Source: Entophlyctis helioformis (lineage: Eukaryota > Chytridiomycota > Chytridiomycetes > Chytridiales > Chytriomycetaceae). Taken from it: DNA of 49,374 bases. The position numbers were made by a program, and so were the translations under genes. Below, one piece after another: positions 1-10,962 of the stretch (positions within the stretch are counted from its first letter, which is position 1; each line of letters opens with the position of its first letter). The stretch is from positions 1 to 49,374 of the forward strand of contig JAHLKH010000192.1 in the NCBI GenBank assembly GCA_025526915.1, written 5' to 3'. A model generated the notes under the pieces. That model saw only the letters and a program-made list of their open reading frames with translations. It was not told where the DNA came from and did no database searches.

Positions 1-454
1 TGGCTTCGCGTCGGCACTGGGATGCAACTACAGCACGCGCATCAAGGAGACGCTCGGCTTTGACGACTCGCTGGATGCCTGGGGTCTGCACGGCGTCGGC
101 GGCACGATTGGCAACATCCTCACGGGATTCTTTGCGCAAAAGTGGGTCGCGATGCTCGACGGCACGTCCATCAACGGCGGTCTGATTGAGGGCAACGGCA
201 AGCAGATTGGATACCAGCTGGCTGGCACCATTGCGATTGCCGCGTGGTCGTTTGTCGGCTCGTACATCATCCTGTTTGTCATCAACAAGATCCCGGGTCT
301 GCACCTGCGCACGTCTGAGGAGGACGAGGCACTCGGCGGCGATCTGGGCGAGATGGGCGAGGCTGCATACGAGCTTGTGCCGTCGTCGGATCTGCCGATG
401 ATGGTTGGATCGCCATCGCTTGGCCCCAAAGCCAAGACAACCGACACGCTGTGA
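1..454 (+). CDS. Ammonium transporter (Amt/Mep/Rh family), C-terminal part, left copy
   Basis: Partial gene entering from the left edge; the readable frame begins at base 2 and ends at the TGA at 452-454. The family moves ammonium across the plasma membrane with about 11 membrane helices. Visible are the second pore histidine motif (DAWGLHGVGGTIGNIL), the last two helices, and a cytoplasmic tail ending KAKTTDTL. No frameshift is seen in this part. The same sequence lies in opposite orientation at 8904-10647 as the outer part of the inverted repeat. This copy reads GNGKQIGYQLAG where the other has lost one base, so it shows the intact reading. The 5' part is outside the window. Confidence 0.93.
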   Translation, partial: GFASALGCNYSTRIKETLGFDDSLDAWGLHGVGGTIGNILTGFFAQKWVAMLDGTSINGGLIEGNGKQIGYQLAGTIAIAAWSFVGSYIILFVINKIPGLHLRTSEEDEALGGDLGEMGEAAYELVPSSDLPMMVGSPSLGPKAKTTDTL

Positions 455-1718
455 TTCCTCGCACGCCGTTGTCGTCCAGCGGCGTCTCGCTCTTCTTGGT
501 TCTCTCTTCACTTCACTGTCCAAATTCAATATACGCTGAAATATTCGCCAGCACATACCCTGTGTATTCCATGCAGCCAGACACGGCACTCGACTGCTGC
601 GTGCACCAACACAGCAGGCATTCGTCTCACTGCTGGAAGTGGCTGACTGGCGGTTGTCCTTGGCATGTGTTGCATGGCATGTGGAGTCGTTTGGCAGCCA
701 ACCAGACCGCATGGCTTGGGCAAAGTGTGTCGCCACCGCCAACATCATGCCGACAGCTGCATTGACAGCCAGAAGAAGGTCGGCCATCTGCAGACACCGT
801 GCTGCACCTGCATCACCACTCTTGCAGCTCGTGCATCACTGCTGCGCAACACATGGTGGCGTGAATGCCGTCGTGCCGTCGTGCCGATCAAGCCGGCCGC
901 ATGCTGGATGTGGTCGCATGTGGCTGCCTGCATCACCTGTCGACAAGAGCAGCCTGCTTGATGAGATCTTTCCATGCGCAATGCATCCGGATCTTGTCCG
1001 TCTCATGTCTGACAAGGCAGTGATGGTGTGGCAAGAGCGAGACGGCCAGACGTGTTGCAGCCCTCGACAAGGTGGCTTGTGCTCGTGGATGCCTGACCGA
1101 TGTGCGGCACACTCTGTTGCGATGGCCCGACCAGCCGAGCATCGTCTTGAACGCGCCGATCCACGTCGTCTCTGACGCACACATGCTCCTGAGATGGACA
1201 GACGGCGGTTCAGCAGAGAAACGGCCGTCGTCGGCACACACGCAGTGGAAAGAGAAGTGGTTGTATCTGGGGCAGCAAGCGGCTGGCTGCTGCTGGGCTC
1301 GTCCAACGAGACGGCTGTCGCAAGTGCGTTGGAGACGGCTGCAACCACAACCACACGCTTGCCAGGAAGCTGCAGCTGCAGCTCTACGTTGCCCTGTGGT
1401 GCTGGCAGACACAGCGGCACTCGCTGCTGTTTGCGCAGCCCCCGTCACTGGCCTGCGCACCTTTGTGAGCATCGTTGCCATCGTCGCTGTTTCGTTGCCG
1501 TCGCTGTTGACAAGCGGTGTTTTGGACTGGCAAGCAAGGACACGCGGCACTCTCTCTTGCAGATCTGCATCGGATCTGTGTGCTTTGCATCGCCATGGCA
1601 TTGGCACTGCACAGCGACGGTCGATGCTGGCACAAGAACATGATCATCGACCACACTCACCAGCCCCGGACACGACTGCCAACAACAGGATCGAGTTGCA
1701 CACGCTTCATTCATAAAG
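455..1718. other. 1.26 kb between AMT and gene B copy 1, no gene recognised
   Basis: Open frames occur on both strands, but none shows a recognisable domain and all are mirrored in the right arm. The 60 bases next to AMT are AT-richer and probably its 3' flank. Bases 1570-1718 match the 3' flank shared by all gene B copies, ending in the GATCCGATGCAGATCTGCA-like word at which homology among copies stops. I see no promoter, RNA gene or transposon end. Confidence 0.5.
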
Positions 1719-3217
1719 TCACATGCCAAACCATTCAAACGAGTCCTGACCCGAAACATCGCAGACTGCCGCTCGCTTCTTGAAGACGGCTGTGTAAACT
1801 GACAGGAGAGCCTTGACCCCACTTGCGTCGCATGTCTGGAGAGCTTGTGAGGCTCTGAGGATGACCGTGCAGGTCGAAAAGTCGTCGTCTTGGTCGTCCG
1901 ACTCGTCGTCCTCAGTGTCGATATCCGAGTCATGCAGGAAGGGGTTGGCCTTCTTGGCCTTGATTCGCGCTGCCTTGGTAGCTGCTCGCTGCGTCTTGGT
2001 CGCGAGCATTGCCGACGCGACGGCGGCCCTTGCAACCTCGCGGGCGATGGCGTAGTCCTTGGTCAACGAAACCGACGTGGGCTTGGCCTTGATCTCGAGT
2101 TGGACATGCTTTCCAGTGACGTTGCGCTGGAGGCAACGGATGACGTTCTTGGCATCGAACTTGATCATCAGCTTGTCCTTGACCGTGATGATGATCGAGC
2201 CGTCATCAGCGGCGTCGACCTGAGCGCCGTTGAGCAGAAGTGTCCGCGACTTGGCGTCGACCAGTTTGGCGGCGATCTTGGCAGGGTAGGTCGGCTCCGC
2301 GACGTCCACGCCAGAGTCGGCCTTGGCGACGGTCGTTGAGGAGGTCTTGGCAGGCTTGTCCAGCATCGTCGGCGTGGCTGTGGCTTTGGCCGTGACCTTG
2401 GCTGTTGACCGACATTGAGCATTCCAGAAAGCAATGCCACAATGGGACGTTTGGTCAGATCCATCACGCGAAAACAATCCACGAAAACCACTCGCGAGAA
2501 TCACTCACAATGAGCGGATCTACTGCGCTGCGTGTTTGTGGCCGACAGGGTGGGTCCATTCGAGGTGGGTCCATTCGTGGTGGTGGTGATGGGGACAGTG
2601 ACGGTGGCGGTGGCAGGTGGGCAGGCTGCAGTCGATCATGATCAGCAAGGCAAGAGATGCATAGGTGGCTGCATTGCAAGGGCGGGAAGGCTGTGGGCGA
2701 CAGGCGACAGGAGACAGGCGACAGGAGACAGACATGGCATCGCGAGCGTACCTTTTGTGTTTGGCGAAAAGACAAGCCGCAGCCACATTCCAAGTCGGGC
2801 AATGAGGCTCATGAGCCACGTCCACCAGCTGGATCTCGTGGTGGCGGCATCGGCAGAGTCGGCCGTCGTGCTTGTCGTGTCGGTCGCGCTGTCATTGGTG
2901 ATATTGATGACCGTGCTGTGGGCAGCTGCTGCATTGGCAGCGAGATGTGCGGGCTCTGTAAAATGGCGAGCACGACCGCAATCAGCCGCCATTATACAGA
3001 CACACGAGAGACAAGAGCAGACACACGACAGACACGGACAGACAAGGACAGACAAGAGCAGACACGTCATGGCAGAGTCGGCATGCATACCTGGCTGTTT
3101 GACCGCAGCTGCGATCTTGGCAGCCGGCTGGCTCATGATGGTGGGCAGCGTGTCGTGCTGCGCCGAAGCCGGCTTCCATCCGAAAAAGAGCGCGACGCGG
3201 TTGGTAAACGAGAGCAT
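1719..3217 (-). CDS. Gene family B, copy 1: putative one-pass membrane protein of unknown function
   Basis: No known family recognised. Model: complement(join(1719..2401,2509..2625,2752..2955,3091..3217)), all GT-AG and phase-consistent, 376 residues. Exon 1 starts MLSFTNRVALFFGWKP. Exon 2 is Thr/Ser/Ala-rich with one hydrophobic, Trp-rich segment (SSWWAWLMSLIARLGM). Exon 3 is Thr/Pro-rich. Exon 4 encodes a soluble domain with a GKHVQLEIK motif, an Ala/Lys-rich helix, an acidic tract and the conserved end DSFEWFGM. Introns 1 and 2 are filled with short CTGTC-type repeats. The gene points towards AMT and lies in the left inverted-repeat arm. Two bases of coding support come from comparison with copy 2, which has the same exon lengths except for one codon. 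Confidence 0.72.
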
Positions 3218-3567
3218 CTTCTGTCTGCTTGTGTTGCGAGGGTTGGGGGAAAGCGCAGCTCGATGGATTCATTCAGAAATGGCTGCTGGTGGGCAGACAG
3301 GGGGACGGGGGGATAGAGGGACAGAGCGACGAGTGATGATGTCACTTGCAAATGGCAGCAGTCGTCCAGGGGCTTTGGATGACTGCAACTGCGCGTGATG
3401 CGCGACACGATGTCTGCGAGTCTCTCAGCAGACGCCTGCCAGATCATGGCATTGGGACTGGTGGCAGGCAGCAGCCCGACAAGAGTACGAAGCATCTCGT
3501 CCATCGTGCAATCTCGGCGGTCTCGGTCGAGAGTCTGGCTGCAAGATCAGTCGTTTGGCACAAGGCG

Positions 3568-3781
3568 TCAGTTCATTCGCGACTTCTTGACAAGTGCCTG
3601 CACGGCGTGGACGCGAGGCTGCGACCCAGACGCTGATGCAGGCGATGTTGCTGCAACTGCAGAGCCAGACGCGCCTGGTGCCTTGCGCTTGACCAGCCCT
3701 TGGATGCTGGCCACGGCAGGCGCTCTTGGCGCACTCGGGGCAGCAGATGCGGCCGGATCGCTTGCCACGCCGCCAGAAGGA

Positions 3782-3815
<34 letters not shown>

Positions 3816-5069
3816 ACGAAGACGCGCCAGAAGACAAAGGAGCAGCAACGTGGATCAGGCCGGTCGCAAGCCGCTGCGTGTCGCTTCCTGATGCAGACCC
3901 AAACCGCTGCTCAAAGACATCCAGCAGCCGCCGCGTCGACGCCTTGCACGCTGCCTCGCTGCCAAAGTCGCTTGCCATCCACGCGGCAACAAACTCGTTG
4001 AATGCCATCTGCGTGACCCCGACATCGCCCGACACGCCAAGCCGCGCTCGGCTGCCGACATGCAGACGCACGCCAAGCAGTGCACACGTGCGCTGGCACT
4101 CGCCCACAACTCCCAGCATCTCCTGCACGCCTGCCACGTCGGCAGCAGCGCGGACAGATGCGCAGCCTGCAGCATCCTCGCCCTTGCCGTCTCTGTTGCC
4201 GCCCAGCATGCGAACGGCCTTGGCGACAGGATCGTCTGGGAAGCACGGCAGCACGCGGCCCTCTCCGCTGCTGTGAGTGCCATCGCCATCGCCGTCGCCA
4301 TCGCCGTCCAAGCCAGCCGTGCACAGTCCCCATCGCCAGCCATCCTCGCGCCGTCCGTCCACCAACGACGCACACAGCGCGCTGCTCTCGCTCACGCCCT
4401 CGCCCGGCACAAACCAGAACCTCTCGGCATCCGGCCCGCCCGCAGCACCGTCCGCGTCTTGGTCACGCCGGCCCAGCCCGCTGCCAGCACCCGCATCCAC
4501 CACTTGACCAGCCCGCCATCGCCCAGCACCCGCTTGCCCGCTCGCCGGCCCGATCCCGCAAACAGGTACTGCGGCTGCGACCGTGCAAACACATGCACCT
4601 GCACCGTCGACGTCGGCTCGGCTCGGCAGTCGACCAGATGGCGCACGTACGCTCGCAGGCACGTCGACACTGCTCCGCGCATGGCACATGGCGGCAACGG
4701 CGGGCACAGGGCCGTGCCGCTGGTGTCGACCTTTTCAATGTTGACGAGCAGGGTGCTGCCCAGCGTGTACTCGGACGCCAGGAAGGCTGCCGTGAGCGAC
4801 GGTTCTGACTGCTGTCGGTGGCTGGAGGCTGCTGCTGTTGCGATAAAGACGAGACGGTCTGTGCGGAGAGTGGATCGGCCTGCGATGAGCGAGCGGGACG
4901 GGAACGGCTGCGTCGACAGACAGCCGACCGACACTTGGACGGCCGGCGAGCTGGCGGCTGCATGCGGCGTGGGTGCGGCGGTGTCGGCAGCGGTCAGGGC
5001 AGCCAGGATGGCGTCGTGCAGTCGCAGTGGCTGCGGCTGGCGGTCTGCGAGGCTTTCGGACATGGTCAT
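3568..5069 (-). CDS. RTT109: Rtt109-type histone H3 lysine acetyltransferase, copy 1 (one frameshift)
   Basis: Fungal Rtt109 acetylates new histone H3, mainly K56, with chaperones Vps75 or Asf1. Recognised from VHVFARSQPQYLFAGS, the GKRVL...GLVKWWMRVL block, FWFVPGE followed by a WRWGL motif, the FPDDP motif, and the late CQRTCALLG block matching the family's RQEC region. I chose the ATG at 5069 (MTMSESLADRQP); 5063 is also possible. A poly-Ala run is encoded by (GCT)n near 3782-3812. One base is missing near 4487 (CTGCCAGC here, CTGCCCAGC in copy 2), which breaks the frame after the KWW motif. The tail ends VQALVKKSRMN. It sits alone in the spacer of the inverted repeat, divergent from gene B copy 2. 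Confidence 0.85.
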
Positions 5070-5543
5070 GGCCGGCGAGATGGCGAGATGGCGAGATGGC
5101 GGACAAGCGAGCCAGACGCGGTGCACACGTCGAGGGCAGGCGGGCGAGCCAGATGAGCATGTCGAGCAGACGCACAGTCCCGCCCATCGCAGCAACGACC
5201 GCACACAGCTGCGTTGCCTTGCTGCATGTCTGCGCCATGCACTCGCAGTCCACTGGCTGCTCTCGATTGGACACTGATTCACTTGAAGGCGAGCAGGTTT
5301 TACAGAAGCAGCGTTGATGGTGCCTTGCTGTCAAGGCAATACTGCCATATGGCAGGCTGCATGAGTGCCGGTGGGGACTGACTCTGCGTTGACATCGCAC
5401 CTGCTTGCCATCGTGGACAGCGCGACACGGCGGCGACGCGTGGTTGCAATACAACTGGCAGGCACACAAAGCAAGCCATCAGAACAGCGTGCAAGGCGGC
5501 TTGGAGTTGGCGATACACTCGAGGAAACACCAGCAACCACAGC

Positions 5544-5860
5544 TTGCTGTCCAAAGTGCCTCTCGTCAGAAACGATCCATTCGAGTGTTGGATGTGGCTG
5601 CGCGAGATGGATTGCTCCATCGCACCAGGCTGCTGGATATCTGAGATGCGCATTCCACAAGCCAGGCAATGGGCTGCACTGCTGCGAATGGTCGCACTTG
5701 ATCACCGCATGGCTGCATGCCAATCAACGCAAAGGGATGCTCATCCAGAGCCTTGGACTGCGCAGCCAGAGAGGGCCGTCTGCATATCGGCGTGCGGCTT
5801 CTGGGCATCTGCACAAATGGCTTCACAGTCAACGCAGCCAGCAACCGCACGAGGGACCAG
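5544..5860 (+). pseudogene. Relic of protist/chytrid-type ankyrin repeats
   Basis: Fragments of ankyrin repeats of the WLHANR-EGC type are spread over all three plus-strand frames: VLDVAARDGLLHRTRLLD near 5587-5640, ITAWLHANQRKG near 5700-5735, and ALDCAAREGRLHI near 5748-5790. Stops and frameshifts separate them. No long open frame joins the pieces, and the same broken arrangement recurs at 38400-38720, so the decay predates the segmental duplication. It lies between the divergent RTT109 and gene B and may now be only promoter sequence. Confidence 0.55.
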
Positions 5861-6139
5861 ATGATGCGCACTCTTGTCGGGCTACTCTCTGCCACCAATC
5901 CGAATGCCATGGTCTGGCAGGCGTCTGCTGAGAGGCTCGCACGCATCGTGTCGCGCATCATGTGCAGTTGCAGTCATCCAAAGCCTTCTGGATGGCTGCT
6001 GCCATTTGCAAGTGACATCATCGCTCGTCGCTCTGTCCCTCTATCCCCCCGTCCCCCTGTCTGCCCACCAGCAGCCATTTCTGAATGAATCCATCGAGCT
6101 GCGCTTTCCCCCAAACCTCGCAACACAAACAGACAGAAG

Positions 6140-7639
6140 ATGCTCTCGTTTACCAACCGCGTCGCGCTCTTTTTCGGATGGAAGCCGGCTTCGGCGCAGC
6201 ACAACACGCTGCCCACCATCATGAGGCAGCCGGCTGCCAAGATCGCAGCTGCGGTCAAACAGCCAGGTATGCATGCCGACTCTGCCATGACGTGTCTGCT
6301 CTTGTCTGTCCTTGTCTGTCCTGTCTGTCGTGTGGCTGCCTTGTCTCTCGTGTGTCTGTATAATGGCGGCTGATTGCGGTCGTGCCCGCCATTTTACAGA
6401 GCCCGCACATCTCGCTGCCAATGCAGCAGCTGCCCACAGCACGGTCATCAATATCACCAATGACAGCGCGACCGACACGACAAGCACGACGGCCGACTCT
6501 GCCGATGCCGCCACCACGAGATCCAGCTGGTGGGCGTGGCTCATGAGCCTCATTGCCCGACTTGGCATGCGGCTGCGGCTTGTCTTTTCGCCAAACACAA
6601 AAGGTACACTCGCGATGCCATGTCTGTCTCCTGTCGCCTGTCTCCTGTCGCCTGTCGCCCACAGCCTTCCCGCCCTTGCAATGCAGCCACCTATGCATCT
6701 CTTGCCTTGCTGATCATGATCGACTGCAGCCTGCCCACCTGCCACCGCCACCGTCACTGTCCCCATCACCACCACCACGAATGGACCCACCTCGAATGGA
6801 CCCACCCTGTCGGCCACAAACACGCAGCGCAGTAGATCCGCTCATTGTGAGTGATTCTCGCGAGTGGTTTTCGTGGATTGTTTTCGCGTGATGGATCTGA
6901 CCAAACGTCCCATTGTGGCATTGCTTTCTGGAATGCTCAATGTCGGTCAACAGCCAAGGTCACGGCCAAAGCCACAGCCACGCCGACGATGCTGGACAAG
7001 CCTGCCAAGACCTCCTCAACGACCGTCGCCAAGGCCGACTCTGGCGTGGACGTCGCGGAGCCGACCTACCCTGCCAAGATCGCCGCCAAACTGGTCGACG
7101 CCAAGTCGCGGACACTTCTGCTCAACGGCGCTCAGGTCGACGCCGCTGATGACGGCTCGATCATCATCACGGTCAAGGACAAGCTGACGATCAAGTTCGA
7201 TGCCAAGAACGTCATCCGTTGCCTCCAGCGCAACGTCACTGGAAAGCATGTCCAACTCGAGATCAAGGCCAAGCCCACGTCGGTTTCGTTGACCAAGGAC
7301 TACGCCATCGCCCGCGAGGTTGCAAGGGCCGCCGTCGCGTCGGCAATGCTCGCGACCAAGACGCAGCGAGCAGCTACCAAGGCAGCGCGAATCAAGGCCA
7401 AGAAGGCCAACCCCTTCCTGCATGACTCGGATATCGACACTGAGGACGATGAGTCGGACGATGACCAAGACGACGACTTTTCGACCTGCACGGTCATCCT
7501 CAGAGCCTCACAAGCTCTCCAGACATGCGACGCAAGTGGGGTCAAGGCTCTCCTGTCAGTTTACACAGCCGTCTTCAAGAAGCGAGCGGCAGTCTGCGAT
7601 GTTTCGGGTCAGGACTCGTTTGAATGGTTTGGCATGTGA
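6140..7639 (+). CDS. Gene family B, copy 2: putative one-pass membrane protein of unknown function
   Basis: Model: join(6140..6266,6400..6603,6730..6846,6954..7639), 377 residues, uninterrupted. Splice sites are GT-AG and phases agree (1,1,1). Exon 3 has open frames in all three readings; I chose the Thr-rich one because only it enters exon 4 in phase. Features: short N-terminus, Ser/Thr/Ala-rich segment, a hydrophobic Trp-rich stretch at about residues 82-100, then a domain with DDGSIIITVKDKL, GKHVQLEIK, a basic Ala/Lys helix, a DIDTEDDESDDD acidic tract, and the end DSFEWFGM. A secreted or membrane-anchored surface protein is one possibility; nothing shows its job. This is the best template for the family, since copies 3 and 4 carry frame breaks. 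Confidence 0.75.
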
Positions 7640-8903
7640 CTTTATGAATGAAGCGTGTGCAACTCGATCCTGTTGTTGGCAGTCGTGTCCGGGGCTGGTG
7701 AGTGTGGTCGATGATCATGTTCTTGTGCCAGCATCGACCGCCGCTGTGCAGTGCCAATGCAGTGGCGATGCAAAGCACACAGATCCGATGCAGATCTGCA
7801 AGAGAGAGTGCCGCGTGTCCTTGCTTGCCAGTCCAAAACGCGGCTTGTCAACAGCGACGGCAACGAAACAGCGACGATGGCAACGATGCTCACAAAGGTG
7901 CGCAGGCCAGTGACGGGGGCTGCGCGAACGGAAGCGAGTGCCGCTGTGTCTGCCAGCACCACAGGGCAACGTAGAGCTGCTGCTGCCACTGCACGACAAG
8001 CGTGTGGCTGTGGTTGCAGCCGTCTCCAACGCACTTGCGACAGCCGTCTCGTTGGACGAGCCCAGCAGCAGCCAGCCGCTTGCTGCCCCAGATACAACCA
8101 CTTCTCTTTCCACTGCGTGTGTGCCGACGACGGCCGTTTCTCTGCTGAACCGCCGTCTGTCCATCTCAGGAGCATGTGTGCGTCAGAGACGACGTGGATC
8201 GGCGCGTTCAAGACGATGCTCGGCTGGTCGGGCCATCGCAACAGAGTGTGCCGCACATCGGTCAGGCATCCACGAGCACAAGCCACCTTGTCGAGGGCTG
8301 CAACACGTCTGGCCGTCTCGCTCTTGCCACACCATCACTGCCTTGTCAGACATGAGACGGACAAGATCCGGATGCATTGCGCATGGAAAGATCTCATCAA
8401 GCAGGCTGCTCTTGTCGACAGGTGATGCAGGCAGCCACATGCGACCACATCCAGCATGCGGCCGGCTTGATCGGCACGACGGCACGACGGCATTCACGCC
8501 ACCATGTGTTGCGCAGCAGTGATGCACGAGCTGCAAGAGTGGTGATGCAGGTGCAGCACGGTGTCTGCAGATGGCCGACCTTCTTCTGGCTGTCAATGCA
8601 GCGGTTGGCATGCTGTTGGCGGTGGCGACACACTTTGCCCAAGCCATGCGGTCTGGTTGGCTGCCAAACGACTCCACATGCCATGCAACACATGCCAAGG
8701 ACAACCGCCAGTCAGCCACTTCCAGCAGTGAGACGAATGCCTGCTGTGTTGGTGCACGCAGCAGTCGAGTGCCGTGTCTGGCTGCATGGAATACACAGGG
8801 TATGTGCTGGCGAATATTTCAGCGTATATTGAATTTGGACAGTGAAGTGAAGAGAGAACCAAGAAGAGCGAGACGCCGCTGGACGACAACGGCGTGCGAG
8901 GAA
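7640..8903. other. 1.26 kb between gene B copy 2 and AMT, no gene recognised
   Basis: Reverse-complement image of 455-1718. Frames on both strands stay open for 150-220 codons, but codon content is Cys/Arg/His-rich and no domain is seen. I treat them as chance frames in GC-rich DNA. The first 185 bases are the gene B 3' flank. Confidence 0.5.
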
Positions 8904-10647
8904 TCACAGCGTGTCGGTTGTCTTGGCTTTGGGGCCAAGCGATGGCGATCCAACCATCATCGGCAGATCCGACGACGGCACAAGCTCGTATGCCGCCTCG
9001 CCCATCTCGCCCAGATCGCCGCCGAGTGCCTCGTCCTCCTCAGACGTGCGCAGGTGCAGACCCGGGATCTTGTTGATGACAAACAGGATGATGTACGAGC
9101 CGACAAACGACCACGCGGCAATCGCAATGGTGCCAGCCAGCTGGTATCCAATCTGTTGCCGTTGCCCTCAATCAGACCGCCGTTGATGGACGTGCCGTCG
9201 AGCATCGCGACCCACTTTTGCGCAAAGAATCCCGTGAGGATGTTGCCAATCGTGCCGCCGACGCCGTGCAGACCCCAGGCATCCAGCGAGTCGTCAAAGC
9301 CGAGCGTCTCCTTGATGCGCGTGCTGTAGTTGCATCCCAGTGCCGACGCGAAGCCAATGACGATGGCGGCCCACGGCGCAACAAAGCCCGACGCCGGCGT
9401 GATGCCCACGAGGCCGGCAATGGCGCCAGAGCAGAAGTGAGGCCGGACAGCTTGCCCGTGCGGCTGTAGTCCACAAACATCCACGTGAGCGCACCCATCG
9501 ATGCAGCAATCGTGGTGACGGCCGCAGCCATGACGGCGCGCGGCGTCGAGGCGACTGCAGAGCCGCCGTTGAAGCCGAACCAGCCGAACCAGATGAGCGC
9601 GGTGCCGAGGAACACGTTGGTCAGGTTGTGCGGCTTGAAGGCGTCGTGGCCGACACGGCGACGCTTGCCGAGAATCAGGCAGTAGGCGAGACCGGCAAAG
9701 CCAGACGCAATGTGGACAGGGCCGCCGCCGGCATAGTCGTACGAGCCGACACCGCACGGCGTCTGGTCAAGCGCCGTGGTGGCCAGACAGTCGAGGTTGC
9801 GCAGCCAGCCGCGGTTGGACCACGTCCAGTAAGCCGACGGGTTGTACACGAGCGTGGCCCACACAAAGATGAAGACCATGGCCGGCATCAGGCGGATGCG
9901 CTCGGCGACCGAGCCAAAGATGAGGGCCGGCGTGATGGTGGCAAACTGCATCTGGTACAGCGCAAAGAGGATGCCTGGGATGGCGGGAGCGACGCCGAGC
10001 GCCTTTGAGCCGACGTTCTGCAGGCCGGCAAAGTGGAAGTTGCCCATGAGCGGCGAGCCGTCCTCGGCAAACGAGAGTGAGAAGCCCCAAATGACCCACT
10101 GCGACGGCGGGATGCCATGCGGGGAGTGGTTGGATGGAGCGATCGGCACGACCAGGAGAAGAACGAGAAGGCGAAGGCGAAGGAGAACCAACGGGCAAAT
10201 AGGATTAGCCGTTGCACGTGACAGTCGCGAGGCGGTGGAAAGGCAGGCACGTGGCAGGGGGCGACAAACGTGCGCGATAAGGGAGCGGGCGATAAGAAAG
10301 GAGCGGCAGCGAGGGTTGGAGGGCGGGGAGCATGCAGAGTGGGGCAGTCGAAAGGTGCAGACGAAAGGGCAGACTAAAGGGCAGACCAACAGAAGACCAA
10401 CAAACAACCAGCGACAGACGGCACGCACCTGGATGGTCACAATGGCCATGGACAGCATCGAGATCAGGATGAGCGACAGAGCGTTCTTTGAGCGGGCCAT
10501 GCCCGAGTACAGCAGGCCGACGCCGGGCGTCATGATGAAGACGAGCGACACGGCCCACAGCAGCGTGCCGGTGGACGCAAAGCCGCCGTCGGTAAAGGGC
10601 AGCGGGGCCGGCGACGGGGCAGCGGCGGCAGCAGGATCGGTGGACAT
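8904..10647 (-). CDS. Ammonium transporter (Amt/Mep/Rh family), complete copy with two one-base deletions
   Basis: Plasma-membrane ammonium permease. Model: complement(join(8904..10098,10429..10647)), start MSTDPAAAAAPS, GT-AG intron in phase 0 between IVTIQ and WVIWGFSLSF. About 471 residues once corrected. Family marks: TPGVGLLYSG in helix 1, DYAGGGPVHIASGFAGL with the first pore histidine, IWFGWFGFNGGSA, and the second pore histidine in LHGVGG. One base is missing near 9440 (between KLSGL and FCSGAIAG) and another near 9154, where the left copy still has the base. The first cannot be compared with the left copy inside the window. Either the copy is decaying or these are assembly indels. 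Four GATAAG sites upstream and in the intron suggest nitrogen control. Confidence 0.9.
10276..10296 (+). promoter_or_regulatory. Two GATA-factor sites inside the AMT intron
   Basis: GATAAG occurs at 10276-10281 and again at 10291-10296, both preceded by GC. Fungal AreA/Gln3-type GATA factors bind such sites to control nitrogen-source genes, including ammonium permeases. Function here is inferred from the target gene. Confidence 0.4.
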
Positions 10648-10909
10648 TGCAGCAGATGCGATGGACGGCAGACGGTGGTGGTTGCTATGTGCGGCTGGCT
10701 GGCTGTCTGTTTGTGTGTAGGAGATCGATGCGGCTGTTTGTGTGTTTGCTTGTGTGTTTGTGTGCTTGTGTTTGTTGAGCAAACAGACGAGGCGGGCATC
10801 CAGCGTTTAAATAGTCGCGGCCTTGGCGCTTGGCGCTTGGCACCTGCCAGCCAAACGACCACTTGCCAGCCACTTGCCAGCCAGCCAGACACCGCCACTT
10901 GCCCGGCGC

Positions 10910-10962
10910 GATAAGACGCAGCGAGCGAATTTTGGCCGTGTCACGTGGTCGCTGTTCTTATC
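10910..10962. promoter_or_regulatory. Paired GATA sites and an E-box upstream of AMT
   Basis: GATAAG at 10910-10915 on the plus strand and the same word on the minus strand at 10957-10962, with a CACGTG palindrome at 10942-10947 between them. They lie 260-315 bases upstream of the AMT start. A TTTAAATA-like element at 10806-10813 could serve as core promoter. The rest of 10648-11196 shows CTTGCCAG-type short repeats but no gene. Confidence 0.45.

Larger units (their letters stand above)
1..3500 (+). repeat. Left arm of a large imperfect inverted repeat
   Basis: Bases 1-3500 read as the reverse complement of about 5856-9357 (paired positions sum to about 9355-9358). The arm carries the AMT 3' end, an unassigned 1.2-kb stretch and gene B copy 1. 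The arms differ by scattered substitutions and small indels, for example three bases in the acidic tract of gene B and clustered changes near 733-770. That argues against a simple read-through artefact. The left arm continues beyond the window. The inner junction is close to 3507, where RTT109 sequence starts. Confidence 0.9.
3508..7825 (+). repeat. Segmental duplication unit 1 (RTT109 - ankyrin relic - gene B)
   Basis: Bases 3508-7825 match 36364-40712 in the same orientation. Homology starts sharply at GTGCAATCTCGG in both places and ends after gene B at the CAGATCTGCAAGAGAGAG word. RTT109, the relic and the gene B 5' half are nearly identical; gene B exon 4 is not. No terminal repeats, transposase or target-site duplication are visible, so this looks like segmental duplication rather than transposition. 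Confidence 0.88.
5856..9357 (-). repeat. Right arm of the large imperfect inverted repeat
   Basis: Mirror of 1-3500, carrying gene B copy 2, the unassigned stretch and the 3' half of the complete AMT gene. The mirror image extends to the left edge of the window, so the true outer end of the repeat cannot be seen. The spacer between the arms is about 2.36 kb and holds RTT109 and the ankyrin relic. Confidence 0.9.

Noticed and set aside
836..1607. Long minus-strand open frames (190-220 codons) in 836-1607, mirrored at 7751-8522
   Set aside because: Two overlapping frames on the same strand are open together, composition is Cys/Arg/His-rich, and no domain or splice-supported continuation is visible. 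They look like chance frames in GC-rich DNA.
2690..3066. GACAGGCGACAGGAGACAGG-type direct repeats as a CRISPR array
   Set aside because: They are irregular CTGTC minisatellites inside gene B introns, with no spacers of even length, in a eukaryotic genome.
3573..3848. Poly-Gln / poly-Leu proteins on either strand around 3780-3812 and 36640-36672
   Set aside because: These are other-frame readings of the (GCT)n tract that encodes poly-Ala in RTT109.
5365..5931. Plus-strand 188-codon frame upstream of gene B copy 2
   Set aside because: It picks up pieces of the ankyrin relic in only one of three frames and is not conserved as a frame in unit 2.
6530..6835. His-rich reading of gene B exon 3 (CHRHRHCPHHHHHEWTH)
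   Set aside because: Open, but ends at a stop before exon 4 and does not meet exon 4 in phase; the Thr-rich frame does both and is free of stops in all four copies.
3508..7825. The RTT109-gene B unit as a transposon
   Set aside because: No terminal repeats, no transposase or reverse transcriptase, no target-site duplication at either boundary.
1..9357. Inverted repeat as a pure assembly fold-back artefact
   Set aside because: The arms differ by substitutions and codon-length indels and enclose a 2.4-kb unique spacer, unlike a simple fold-back read. It still needs spanning reads.
9842..10720. Plus-strand 292-codon frame opposite AMT
   Set aside because: Antisense shadow of AMT exons and intron; no independent coding features.
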